From an uncultured Acidobacteriota bacterium (GTDB taxonomy: Bacteria; Acidobacteriota; Blastocatellia; RBC074), in assembly GCA_902825875.1 (NCBI GenBank), contig CADECP010000017.1, forward strand, positions 62,001-126,000: 64,000 bases of DNA, in the 5' to 3' direction. This document shows, piece after piece, positions 1 through 7,180 of the stretch. A model generated the notes under the pieces. The model saw only the letters and a list, made by a program, of their open reading frames with translations. It was not told where the DNA came from and did not search any database. The position numbers and the translations under genes are program-made. Within the stretch, counting starts at the first letter, position 1. The number at the start of each line of letters is the position of its first letter.

Positions 1-1301
1 TTGCCACTGTAATCGTTCGGATCACTGAGTTTGTATTTCACCTTGTCGTCTTCAAACGCCGGACGCTGTTTCAGCTTGGGAACGAATTGCTGTCCACAGC
101 TTTGGCAAAAACGAACTTCGCCGAGTCGTTTTTCGCCGCACTTGTTGCAAAACGCAGGCATGACCATTTCCGTAGCGGTCACAGTGACTTTCGCGTCTTC
201 GCCCGCTACGCCGAGCTTCATCGGAGTTCCGCGATTGCCGATGGCCAGAATTACTCGGCGCACGCTGTACTGCATTTTGCGCTTGTTCTTTTCCTGCTCG
301 GTTTCGATGATGAAAAAACCGCTCGTTTCGCCTGGCAACTTCACGCTTTTACAGCCTTCGAATTCATTGATGACCAAGCCATTCGAGCGGACGGTTTCCA
401 TCCACGAACCGATCATTACTTCTTTGGTCGCGCCCGCTCCAGCCAGATTGATTCCGCCAACAACAGGTTTTTCCACCGGATTGAAGTAAACGTATTTACC
501 CGCCTGATAAGTCTGGTCAATCGTGGCGACAATCTTGTCCTGTTCCAGCGCAATGTATTTCAGTCCGCGCTGTTTGGCCAACGCAGTTGCAGACAACCCC
601 GCCGGGCCGATGCCGATGATCGCCACGTCGTAATCGGCTTGACCGTTTTTGCCTTCGTGCTTCAAGTCTTCGACGATGAAATCAATCACCGCCCCGCCTT
701 CGTTGATGGCGTTTTTGATAAGCGGGACACCAGAAACGTCGCCAATCAAATACACGCCCGGCACGTTCGTCATAAAGCGCGGATCGCGGTTGGGGACTTT
801 GCGTTCTGGAATTTTTTTCGTCGTATTGATGACGATGCAGGATTTGGGAACGGTTGGACATTCGACCTGGCAACTGGTGTCTTCCATACACTGTTCGATG
901 GCCACCGGCGTAGCCTTGCCATTGACGATGGCCAGCACGTCGTGCGGGCAGGCATCCACGCAAGCGTGACATCCGATGCAGGTCGCGGTGTTAATCACCG
1001 GGTGAGGATATGGCGGACCATCAGGATCAAGCGCGGCTCCGAGAGATTCCACCATTACCATGGTTCGCCTCTGTTCGGAAGACTGCATTTCGGAATCTGC
1101 CATCGCTTCCAGCACTTGCCGCCGCCCGCGCAGCGTGTCAGCCAACACCAGAGCCAAACCGACCACTCCGACAAACACCGTCACCGCCAGCCATCCCGCA
1201 GGCGGCAAAGCTCCGAAGCTGGCGGAAAATCCCGAAGCAAACCCTGCCACCAGCACCACAGCGAGCAACAGCAAAGTAATGACAATTTGCGATCTTTTCA
1301 T
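1..1301 (-). CDS. Membrane-anchored 4Fe-4S / FAD-NAD(P) oxidoreductase with zinc ribbon (3' end beyond window)
   Basis: The frame is open from an ATG at 1301 to the left edge (433 codons, no stop). Two hydrophobic segments (about residues 5-25 and 36-56) anchor the N terminus. A ferredoxin-like cluster CIGCHACVDACPH (108-120) follows, then a second, irregular cysteine group (138-155). At 179-203 lies NVPGVYLIGDV, the motif that normally ends a pyridine-nucleotide-disulfide reductase FAD domain; only afterwards (224-239) comes the Rossmann motif VAIIGIGPAGLSA. A CxxC...CxxC zinc ribbon lies at 385-402. The inferred role is moving electrons between NAD(P)H, FAD and Fe-S partners at the membrane. 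It starts 13 bases after the PIG-L stop, so it is the fourth gene of the operon that begins at 6285. The exact substrate cannot be told. Confidence 0.8.
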   Translation of the reverse strand, partial: MKRSQIVITLLLLAVVLVAGFASGFSASFGALPPAGWLAVTVFVGVVGLALVLADTLRGRRQVLEAMADSEMQSSEQRRTMVMVESLGAALDPDGPPYPHPVINTATCIGCHACVDACPHDVLAIVNGKATPVAIEQCMEDTSCQVECPTVPKSCIVINTTKKIPERKVPNRDPRFMTNVPGVYLIGDVSGVPLIKNAINEGGAVIDFIVEDLKHEGKNGQADYDVAIIGIGPAGLSATALAKQRGLKYIALEQDKIVATIDQTYQAGKYVYFNPVEKPVVGGINLAGAGATKEVMIGSWMETVRSNGLVINEFEGCKSVKLPGETSGFFIIETEQEKNKRKMQYSVRRVILAIGNRGTPMKLGVAGEDAKVTVTATEMVMPAFCNKCGEKRLGEVRFCQSCGQQFVPKLKQRPAFEDDKVKYKLSDPNDYSG

Positions 1302-1314
1302 ATCCGATCAAATT

Positions 1315-2241
1315 TCAGTTAAAGAACGGAAACAACACTTTCAACTCGGCTTTGTCCGGTCGGCGACCATATTCGCAAATCTCAAAGGCCTCGGCGTATT
1401 GCACTTTCGAGCCTCGTTCCTTGCCGTACCACTCTTCAAGTTTGGCGCGGTATTTGTCGGCGACGTTTTTCTGACGATCTACAAACCGTTTGCGAACCAC
1501 CGCCCAGCGTTCTTTTTGTTTGGCAGGGTCAGTCGTCATCAACTCTTGCGAACCGTTCGCGCCGCCTTCGTAAAACTGCGACACCATGCCCAGCAAGCCG
1601 TCTAGTTTCTTTTCCATCACCGAATCAATATCTACGATCACGTCGGCCTGAAACGGATTCGGTTTCTCGAATCGGTCGGAAAAGTACATAAACACAGGGT
1701 TGTTCGTCAGATGCGGAACGTCCGGCGCGAAATTCGGAACCGTAACCATGTATGCCGCGTCCTGCACCAGCACTCCGGCATAACGATGATCGGGATGGTA
1801 ATCGTTCGGGCGGTGGCTGATGACAATGTCGGCTTTCCATTCCCGTATCAGCTTGGTGACGGCTTTGCGATTTTCCAGCGTCGGCAGCAACTCGCCGTCG
1901 TGGTTGTCCAACACTTCGACCGTCGTGCCCAGAATTTTCGCAGCGCGCTCGACTTCTATTTTGCGCCGTCTGGCCAATTGGCCGCCAGCTTCGTTCCAAT
2001 GGCCGATGTCGCCATTGGTAACAGCGACAAGTTTGACCGCATAGCCTTTCGCCGCCCACAAAGCCGCCGTACCCGACACGCCAATTTCCGCATCGTCAGG
2101 ATGAGCGCCAAAGCAAATGATTCTCAATTGGCGCTGAGCGGAATTCGCCGGAAGTAGACAGTAGACAGTAGTCAGTAGACAGCAGACGGCCAGCAACAAG
2201 CTTGCCGAAAGAATTTTACGGGTTGTTTTTGTTTTGCTCAT
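1315..2241 (-). CDS. Secreted PIG-L family (LmbE-like) deacetylase
   Basis: 308 residues. The PIG-L signature GAHPDDAEIG (residues 45-54) and the second metal motif YHPDH (148-152) are present, giving the usual zinc site for N-deacetylation of GlcNAc-like substrates. The N terminus is a signal peptide ending near PANSA (31-35). The frame is open further upstream to an ATG at 2283, but that ATG lies inside a palindrome; the ATG at 2241 gives a clean signal peptide and is preferred. Part of the hydrophobic core is encoded by a short tandem repeat (about 2151-2190), which is odd. Export argues against cytoplasmic bacillithiol or mycothiol synthesis. It sits between the FHA-cytochrome gene and the FAD oxidoreductase gene, 13 bases from the latter. 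Confidence 0.85.
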   Translation of the reverse strand: MSKTKTTRKILSASLLLAVCCLLTTVYCLLPANSAQRQLRIICFGAHPDDAEIGVSGTAALWAAKGYAVKLVAVTNGDIGHWNEAGGQLARRRKIEVERAAKILGTTVEVLDNHDGELLPTLENRKAVTKLIREWKADIVISHRPNDYHPDHRYAGVLVQDAAYMVTVPNFAPDVPHLTNNPVFMYFSDRFEKPNPFQADVIVDIDSVMEKKLDGLLGMVSQFYEGGANGSQELMTTDPAKQKERWAVVRKRFVDRQKNVADKYRAKLEEWYGKERGSKVQYAEAFEICEYGRRPDKAELKVLFPFFN

Positions 2242-2260
2242 AACAAATCTCAGCAAAGGT

Positions 2261-2320
2261 GTGGCAATTTTCCAAATTGCCACAATTTCAATAGGACGGG
2301 ACTATTTGAAAAATTGTCCC
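2261..2320. repeat. Twin palindrome element, copy 1
   Basis: Two hairpins lie side by side. GTGGCAATTT pairs with AAATTGCCAC across a 3-base loop (2261-2283), and a 10-bp stem GGGAC...GTCCC with one mismatch occupies 2298-2320. A near copy with the same order lies at 7082-7163. It fills the gap between the FHA-cytochrome gene and the PIG-L gene, so it could act as an intercistronic hairpin or attenuator. No transposase is associated. Confidence 0.7.
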
Positions 2321-2328
2321 ACAGCTTT

Positions 2329-3819
2329 TTACTCCCTGACCATCCGTCGCAAACTGGCGCGCAATTCCTTTTCTTCGCCGTGCTGGGAATGGCAGGAAAC
2401 GCAAAGCGGACCGCCAGCTTGAACATTCCTCATCAATTGAGTGCCTCGATCGGCGAAAAAGGATTTTGCGCTTTCGTTCTGCGCTTCGGCGGCCAGCGGG
2501 TCAACACCATGGCAGTTGGCGCAAGATTCGCGGATGCCTTGCGTTAAAGCTGGCCCTTCAAACCCGGCGACATGGCAATCGGTGCAATTGCTGCGCCCTT
2601 GCTGGCGTCCGGCAACGTGAACCAAATGAAATTGTTCTTTCAGGTTGAACTTCGAAGCTTCTCCCGACAATTGTTTGCGCGTCCATTCCGCCTGAGAAAC
2701 CCCTCCCCAGGTCCAACGACCTTCTGTCACCGGATAGCCGAACGTGCCGCCGTGAGGCGATTTCAGTTCCTGATTACTGAGCGGCGAGATATATCTGCCG
2801 CCGTCGCGGTGACAGCTTGTGCAGGCGACATTTGCAACCAGCGCCGGGCGAAACTCTCGCCCAAGATGTTCACTGTGGCAGGCAATGCATGTCAGTCCGG
2901 CTTTCATGTGCTTATCGGAAACTTCGGAATGAAACGCCGTGGTTGTGTGGCAAGTCGCGCAATTCTGATTCAGCGAAGCTTTCACCGAATGGCAGGTCGT
3001 GCAGGAAGACGAATTCACCTTGTTGGCGATGTTCGGCGAAATGGAAAAATCATTGCGAGCGTGTGCGGTCGAAAGCGCGCCAGGGGAAAAGGCGTCTTTG
3101 AAAGCGAACATCGCCACCACAGACAAGATGGTGACAATCAAAACCGACCAGCCAAACAAGGCTCGCGGCCAGTTTTTTTGCAGATCGCGCGTCGGAACCC
3201 AGTTGAATTGCGCTTTGCCCAGTCGCGCTTTCGCTTTCGGTTTTAACGGAGAATCCGACGCGAGCTTTCCGGCTTCGCGCTTACGTTTGTCCCAGAACAC
3301 TTTCAAAGCCTGAGCATCCACAGGCTTCAACATTCCGGTCAGCATTCCCGTGCCGGACAATCTACGAGTGCCTTGCGGAGTGGTTTTATCGCGCTGCAAC
3401 TTTGCCAATACGCCCGGTTCGATTCGCACGGTTTTGCCTGTATCCGACAACAAACCGGTTCCGGGATTTGGGCTGGCTGCTTCGACAGGCAGCGGCTTGA
3501 CGCTCAATTCGACATCCAGCATCAGCCCGTCGGAAACATAGCGCGGCAAAAGAAAAAACGGCCCGATCTGAATCATGTCGCCGTCTGCCAATGGAGTCTG
3601 GTCTACCAGTTCGCCGTTGAGCAGCGTGCCGTTGGCTTCCGACAGATTGAAAATCCAGTAATCGCCGCTGATTTCCTTGATCCCCGCGTGAGTTCTGGAC
3701 ACCGTCGGATGATTCAAGACCAGATCATTACCGGTTAATCGCCCAATCGTCAGCCCTTCGCTTTCGATCAACGCCGGATCGAGACTGAGGTCTTTTCGGA
3801 TGATGACAAACTTGTTCAT
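2329..3819 (-). CDS. FHA-domain membrane protein with heptahaem cytochrome c domain
   Basis: 496 residues. Residues 1-95 form an FHA domain (IGRLTGNDLVL, HPTVSRTHAGI, NGTLLNG), a phosphothreonine-binding fold. A linker (100-215) leads to one membrane span (about 218-240). The C-terminal part should be periplasmic and carries seven CxxCH haem-attachment motifs starting at residues 273, 287, 311, 333, 412, 433 and 473. The frame is open to a GTG at 3834, but the GGTGG there is better placed as the ribosome site for the ATG at 3819. The gene lies 15 bases after the stop of the cyclic-nucleotide/Fe-S membrane gene, so the two are co-transcribed. Inferred role: a phospho-signal-responsive electron conduit or terminal electron carrier. 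Confidence 0.85.
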   Translation of the reverse strand: MNKFVIIRKDLSLDPALIESEGLTIGRLTGNDLVLNHPTVSRTHAGIKEISGDYWIFNLSEANGTLLNGELVDQTPLADGDMIQIGPFFLLPRYVSDGLMLDVELSVKPLPVEAASPNPGTGLLSDTGKTVRIEPGVLAKLQRDKTTPQGTRRLSGTGMLTGMLKPVDAQALKVFWDKRKREAGKLASDSPLKPKAKARLGKAQFNWVPTRDLQKNWPRALFGWSVLIVTILSVVAMFAFKDAFSPGALSTAHARNDFSISPNIANKVNSSSCTTCHSVKASLNQNCATCHTTTAFHSEVSDKHMKAGLTCIACHSEHLGREFRPALVANVACTSCHRDGGRYISPLSNQELKSPHGGTFGYPVTEGRWTWGGVSQAEWTRKQLSGEASKFNLKEQFHLVHVAGRQQGRSNCTDCHVAGFEGPALTQGIRESCANCHGVDPLAAEAQNESAKSFFADRGTQLMRNVQAGGPLCVSCHSQHGEEKELRASLRRMVRE

Positions 3820-3834
3820 AAATTGGTGAACCAC

Positions 3835-6285
3835 CTACCGAGCAAGGAAATAAATCACCTGAATAATGTGAACAACCATCAGCGCCAGCATCAGCGAAGT
3901 CACCAGCACGTGCGGAGCCAGCCAGAGTTTCAACAGTTGATGAAGATAGATCAGCGCATCTACGCGGCGCATGGTGGCGGCGATTTCCACCCCTTTCAGC
4001 AAACGTTCGCGTTCGCCATCGGTCATTCCCTGCCCGATGGCGGCGAATTCGTTTTTGAGCGCGGCCAGCATTTCGTCCAACGATTCGCGTTTCAGATATT
4101 GGCGCAGCAGAAATCCCAACGAAAGCGCGCGTGGGATGACTTGTTGTTGAACGGTCACGCGAACGTTCGGCGTCACTTTGGCCATCAATTCGCCAAGCTC
4201 GTGATTCAATTCCTTGCGCCTGGCCGTCAAATCTTCGATCAACAGCGGCTGGCCTTCGATGCGCGTCAACATTCGCGGCGCGATGAAGTAAATCAGAATG
4301 CCGAACAACCCGGTCAAAATCACCAGATCGAATGAAACCATCAGCGCCGTCGTCAATGCTCCGCCGGAACTTGCTCCGCCGTGCAGCAACAAAACGATTC
4401 CGGCAATCACGCCCAGATAACTGTGCGCCAACATCCAATAACGCAACGCTCCGGCGCGCTTTCGGTAAATCTTGCGACGAACCGGATACGCCATGACTCC
4501 GACGATGCCCGCCAAACCGACAATTCCCGTCAGCCAGCGAACATCCAACCACGCGCCAATCAGCGGAGCTTCCAAACCATACCGCGAAATTCCTGCCAGA
4601 GTCAGCAAGGTTAAAACCAGCGTGAAGAACAATCCAATTCCGTGCGCCAGTCGTTTGCCAAAATCCTTATGCGAAGTGTGACGCGCGACGGCTGGAGTTG
4701 GGTCACGAAAGATCGTTCCTTCAGCTTCTTTGATTTCAGCAAAATAAACGTGCGGGTCAACTCGCAACAAAGCGCCGGTCGGACAGTTTTCTTCGCAACT
4801 GTAAGCCTTTCGTTTCACTCCGGGAGGATTGAGCGGCGTGTTCTGGCAAAGATTGCACTTTACTGCTTGCAGGTCTTCAGTCTGTTCGACAGCGGGCGGC
4901 AATGGGTCTGGCTTCAGATCGAACCAGCTTAACAAGCCGCCTTGCCCATTGGAGTTTTGTCCGGGCTTGCGCCCGACCATCGTGATGGCGTTGTAAGGAC
5001 ATTGCGTCGCGCAATCTCCGCAGCCGATGCAACTTTTCGGATCAATATCCACCTGACCGCCGGGAAAGCGCCCGATGGCTCCGGTCGGGCAGCCGGTCAG
5101 ACATTCCGGGTCTTGGCAATGCATGCAGACCGACGGCGACAGCAGGCTTTGGAAACTTGATTTCGGTTCCAGTTTGACCGGGCGTTCGACGTGAATGCCT
5201 CGCCGCAGCAAACGCGACTGACCGTGAACCTGATGACAAGCCATCGAACAATTGCCGCAACGAACGCACAAATCCATGTCCATCACCAACAAATTCGTCG
5301 CGTCCACCAAACCGGTTTCGATCAACGATTCCTGAGCGTTGGCCACTGGCAACGGCTGGCGACCTTCGTTCGGATTGTCCGGCGCAGCCATTCCCGTGAA
5401 TGCCAACAAAAGGATTTCGCGCAATTCGGGATGTTTGCGAAGCTCTTTCAGCGTGATTTCCAGAACTTCGGCGCGCCCCATCAATGTGCAAGTCTGTTCC
5501 CAGTTACCGTCGCGCGTGATGGCTTCGACGCCGAAACAATGCGACGGCCCAAAGTACGCTTCGGCGGCTTTCGCCTTCCAGTTGCGGGGATGATCCTCCT
5601 CCGCCGTCAGTTGGCGAGTGACATTGCGCGGAGTGACTTTTGCCCAGCCGGATTTCAACACAAACAGGTTTTTCATTCGGTCGCCTGCGCGGAACAGCAC
5701 GTGGTTTTTGCCGAACACTTTGAACTGGGAAATGGCTTCGAGCTGGCTGACGGCTTCTTTGCTGAGTTGCGTGGCGGCGGCAATGTCCTGGATCGTCGTT
5801 GCGCGTCCGTTGCGGCGATAAGTCGAATCAAGCACTTCGCCGAATTTCGGCAGCTTTCTCAGCAGCCGCAGCGCCGGGCGCTGAACTTCCAGAATCTGCA
5901 CGCTTTCGTCTTTCGGCGCGCGAATCGTCGCCGAACGCGGCACTCCGGCCAGCACGGACATTTCGCCGAATTGAACTCCGGCGGGAATTTCCGCAACTTT
6001 CTGTTGGCCGTTGCCGAACAGCACATCGGCTTTGCCATTGACGACGATGTAAAACGAATTTCCGCCCCAATCGCCTTCGCGCACGATTTCTTCGCCCGGC
6101 AAAAAGGTCAGCAAACGGACATACGGCCCGACTTTTTTGCCGTTGTAGTTGCGACCATAAACAATCACTTCCAGGTCGAGTTCATATTCATAATGCCCGT
6201 CGTGTTGAGAAGTCAGTTCGGCGATTGCGCCTATGCTTTCGATTGCAGCCAACACTTCACGATGCTTAGTAGTCTCTTGCGGCAT
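3835..6285 (-). CDS. Cyclic-nucleotide-binding-domain / four-cluster Fe-S / dihaem b-type membrane protein
   Basis: 816 residues. Residues 55-145 are a clear cNMP-binding (CRP-like) barrel with FGEMSVLAGVPRSATI; 185-290 looks like a second, diverged copy. Four cysteine groups follow (340-350, 387-399, 419-429, 477-501), the arrangement of NrfC/DmsB-type subunits carrying four 4Fe-4S clusters. About five membrane spans lie between 545 and 812. Histidines 621 and 635 in one span, and 792 and 806 in another, are each 14 apart, matching the two-haem ligand pattern of membrane cytochromes b. Inference: a quinone-linked oxidoreductase with built-in ligand sensing, passing electrons to the heptahaem protein encoded next. 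First gene of the operon; a divergent redoxin gene lies upstream. Confidence 0.85.
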   Translation of the reverse strand: MPQETTKHREVLAAIESIGAIAELTSQHDGHYEYELDLEVIVYGRNYNGKKVGPYVRLLTFLPGEEIVREGDWGGNSFYIVVNGKADVLFGNGQQKVAEIPAGVQFGEMSVLAGVPRSATIRAPKDESVQILEVQRPALRLLRKLPKFGEVLDSTYRRNGRATTIQDIAAATQLSKEAVSQLEAISQFKVFGKNHVLFRAGDRMKNLFVLKSGWAKVTPRNVTRQLTAEEDHPRNWKAKAAEAYFGPSHCFGVEAITRDGNWEQTCTLMGRAEVLEITLKELRKHPELREILLLAFTGMAAPDNPNEGRQPLPVANAQESLIETGLVDATNLLVMDMDLCVRCGNCSMACHQVHGQSRLLRRGIHVERPVKLEPKSSFQSLLSPSVCMHCQDPECLTGCPTGAIGRFPGGQVDIDPKSCIGCGDCATQCPYNAITMVGRKPGQNSNGQGGLLSWFDLKPDPLPPAVEQTEDLQAVKCNLCQNTPLNPPGVKRKAYSCEENCPTGALLRVDPHVYFAEIKEAEGTIFRDPTPAVARHTSHKDFGKRLAHGIGLFFTLVLTLLTLAGISRYGLEAPLIGAWLDVRWLTGIVGLAGIVGVMAYPVRRKIYRKRAGALRYWMLAHSYLGVIAGIVLLLHGGASSGGALTTALMVSFDLVILTGLFGILIYFIAPRMLTRIEGQPLLIEDLTARRKELNHELGELMAKVTPNVRVTVQQQVIPRALSLGFLLRQYLKRESLDEMLAALKNEFAAIGQGMTDGERERLLKGVEIAATMRRVDALIYLHQLLKLWLAPHVLVTSLMLALMVVHIIQVIYFLAR

Positions 6286-6358
6286 AAGGTTTTTAGTAGA
6301 AACAGTCCGATTGCCCGGGAGCGCGTGGGTTCAAAATGCAAGACAACGATGAGTCATG

Positions 6359-6385
6359 TTTATAGTCAGCATTCAACTTAGTCAA
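6359..6385 (-). promoter_or_regulatory. Possible promoter of the electron-transfer operon
   Basis: On the minus strand TTGACT and TATAAA are separated by 15 bases, 75-100 bases upstream of the start at 6285. The spacer is shorter than ideal, so this is only a candidate. The 173-base gap 6286-6458 is shared with the divergent selenoprotein-like gene and also holds a small hairpin TCCGC-TATTT-GCGGA near 6386-6400. Confidence 0.3.
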
Positions 6386-6458
6386 TCCGCTATTTGCGGA
6401 AATAATTTTCAACCTGAAAAACATCATGCAATTGGAACATTCAACCCAAGGAGAAACC

Positions 6459-7061
6459 ATGAACCGAAAAATTTTTGCTCAATTGTTCTTTGCGTTGGCG
6501 ATCTCGGCAATGTCCCTGACCGCTTCGGCGCAAACAAAACTTGGCACGAAAGACGATGCCAAGCTCACTGCTTCCGATTTAACCCGGATCAAAGTCGGCG
6601 AAGCCGCTCCTGACTTCACGCTGGAAGATCAGGACGGCAAGCCTGTTTCGCTGTCTGATTACAAAGACAAGAAAACCGTCGTTTTGGTGTTTTATCGCGG
6701 CTACTGGTGACCGTGGTGCGCTACTCAGCTTGGAAAGCTGAAATCGCTGCTCGAAGAACAGTACCGTGACAAAGTCGAAATTCTGGCCGTCAGCGTTGAT
6801 CCGCACGACAAAGCCAAATTCCTGCGCGACAAGTTGAAAGACCAACCCGGTTTCAATTTCCCGTTGCTTTCCGACGCCGATCACAAAGTGATTGATCGGT
6901 ACGGATTGCTGAACGAAAAAGCCAGCCGCCCAATGCCGCATCCGGCAACGTACGTCATTGACCGAAGCGGCAAAGTTCAATGGAAATTTGTCGAAGTGGA
7001 CTACAAAGTCCGCCCGTCGAACGACGACGTGCTAACTCAAGTCAAAAAAGTCGAGAAGTAA
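6459..7061 (+). CDS. Secreted AhpC/TSA-type redoxin, probable selenoprotein (Sec encoded by TGA at 6708-6710)
   Basis: An AAGGAG site precedes the ATG at 6459. The frame gives a signal peptide (cleavage near TASAQ, 21-25), then the redoxin start GEAAPDFTLEDQDGKPVSL. At codon 84 comes TGA, in the context VFYRGYW-U-PWC; homologues normally have cysteine there (W-C-P-x-C). The same frame continues without interruption to a TAA at 7059-7061 with typical thioredoxin-fold features (ILAVSVDPHDKAKF, HPATYVIDRSGKVQW). Total 200 residues. A 7-bp hairpin with a GGA loop follows the TGA by 14 bases. Read with selenocysteine, the active site is UxxC. The alternatives are a nonsense mutation or a sequencing error. 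Role: thiol-dependent peroxide or disulfide reduction in the cell envelope. Confidence 0.8.
6725..6741 (+). promoter_or_regulatory. SECIS-like hairpin downstream of in-frame TGA
   Basis: TCAGCTT pairs perfectly with AAGCTGA around a GGA loop. The stem begins 14 bases after the TGA (6708-6710) and the loop lies about 21 bases from it. Bacterial SECIS elements are short stem-loops at this distance with a G in the first loop positions, which SelB recognises. The fit is good. However, the same bases also encode the conserved QLGKL stretch, so chance cannot be excluded. Confidence 0.65.
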
Positions 7062-7081
7062 TCGAAAAGTAAAAAGTTAGG

Positions 7082-7163
7082 TGTGACAATTTTTCAAATT
7101 GTCACATTCAACTTGATCTCTCGAATTGGCAAAAATGACTGGGACAATTTTGATTGTCCCAGT
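7082..7163. repeat. Twin palindrome element, copy 2
   Basis: TGTGACAATTT pairs with AAATTGTCACA (7082-7106), followed by ACTGGGACAAT pairing with ATTGTCCCAGT (7138-7163). It matches the element at 2261-2320; in the first stem a G-C pair there is an A-T pair here, a compensatory change that keeps the stem. It lies just after the redoxin stop and may end its transcript. Confidence 0.7.
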
Positions 7164-7180
7164 CTGCCCAAGTGATTTTT

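Noticed and set aside
87-1322. Long plus-strand open frame (411 codons) over the left-edge oxidoreductase
   Set aside because: It is antisense to a gene with clear Fe-S and FAD motifs; its translation is rich in His/Arg/Phe and matches no family.
1-2241. PIG-L deacetylase plus FAD reductase read as a bacillithiol system (BshB/YpdA-like)
   Set aside because: The PIG-L protein has a signal peptide and the reductase has Fe-S clusters and membrane spans, unlike the cytoplasmic bacillithiol enzymes; no BshA or BshC gene is present.
6459-6710. Redoxin gene taken as a pseudogene truncated by TGA
   Set aside because: The reading frame and conserved residues continue intact after the TGA, which sits at the exact catalytic cysteine and is followed by a SECIS-like hairpin.
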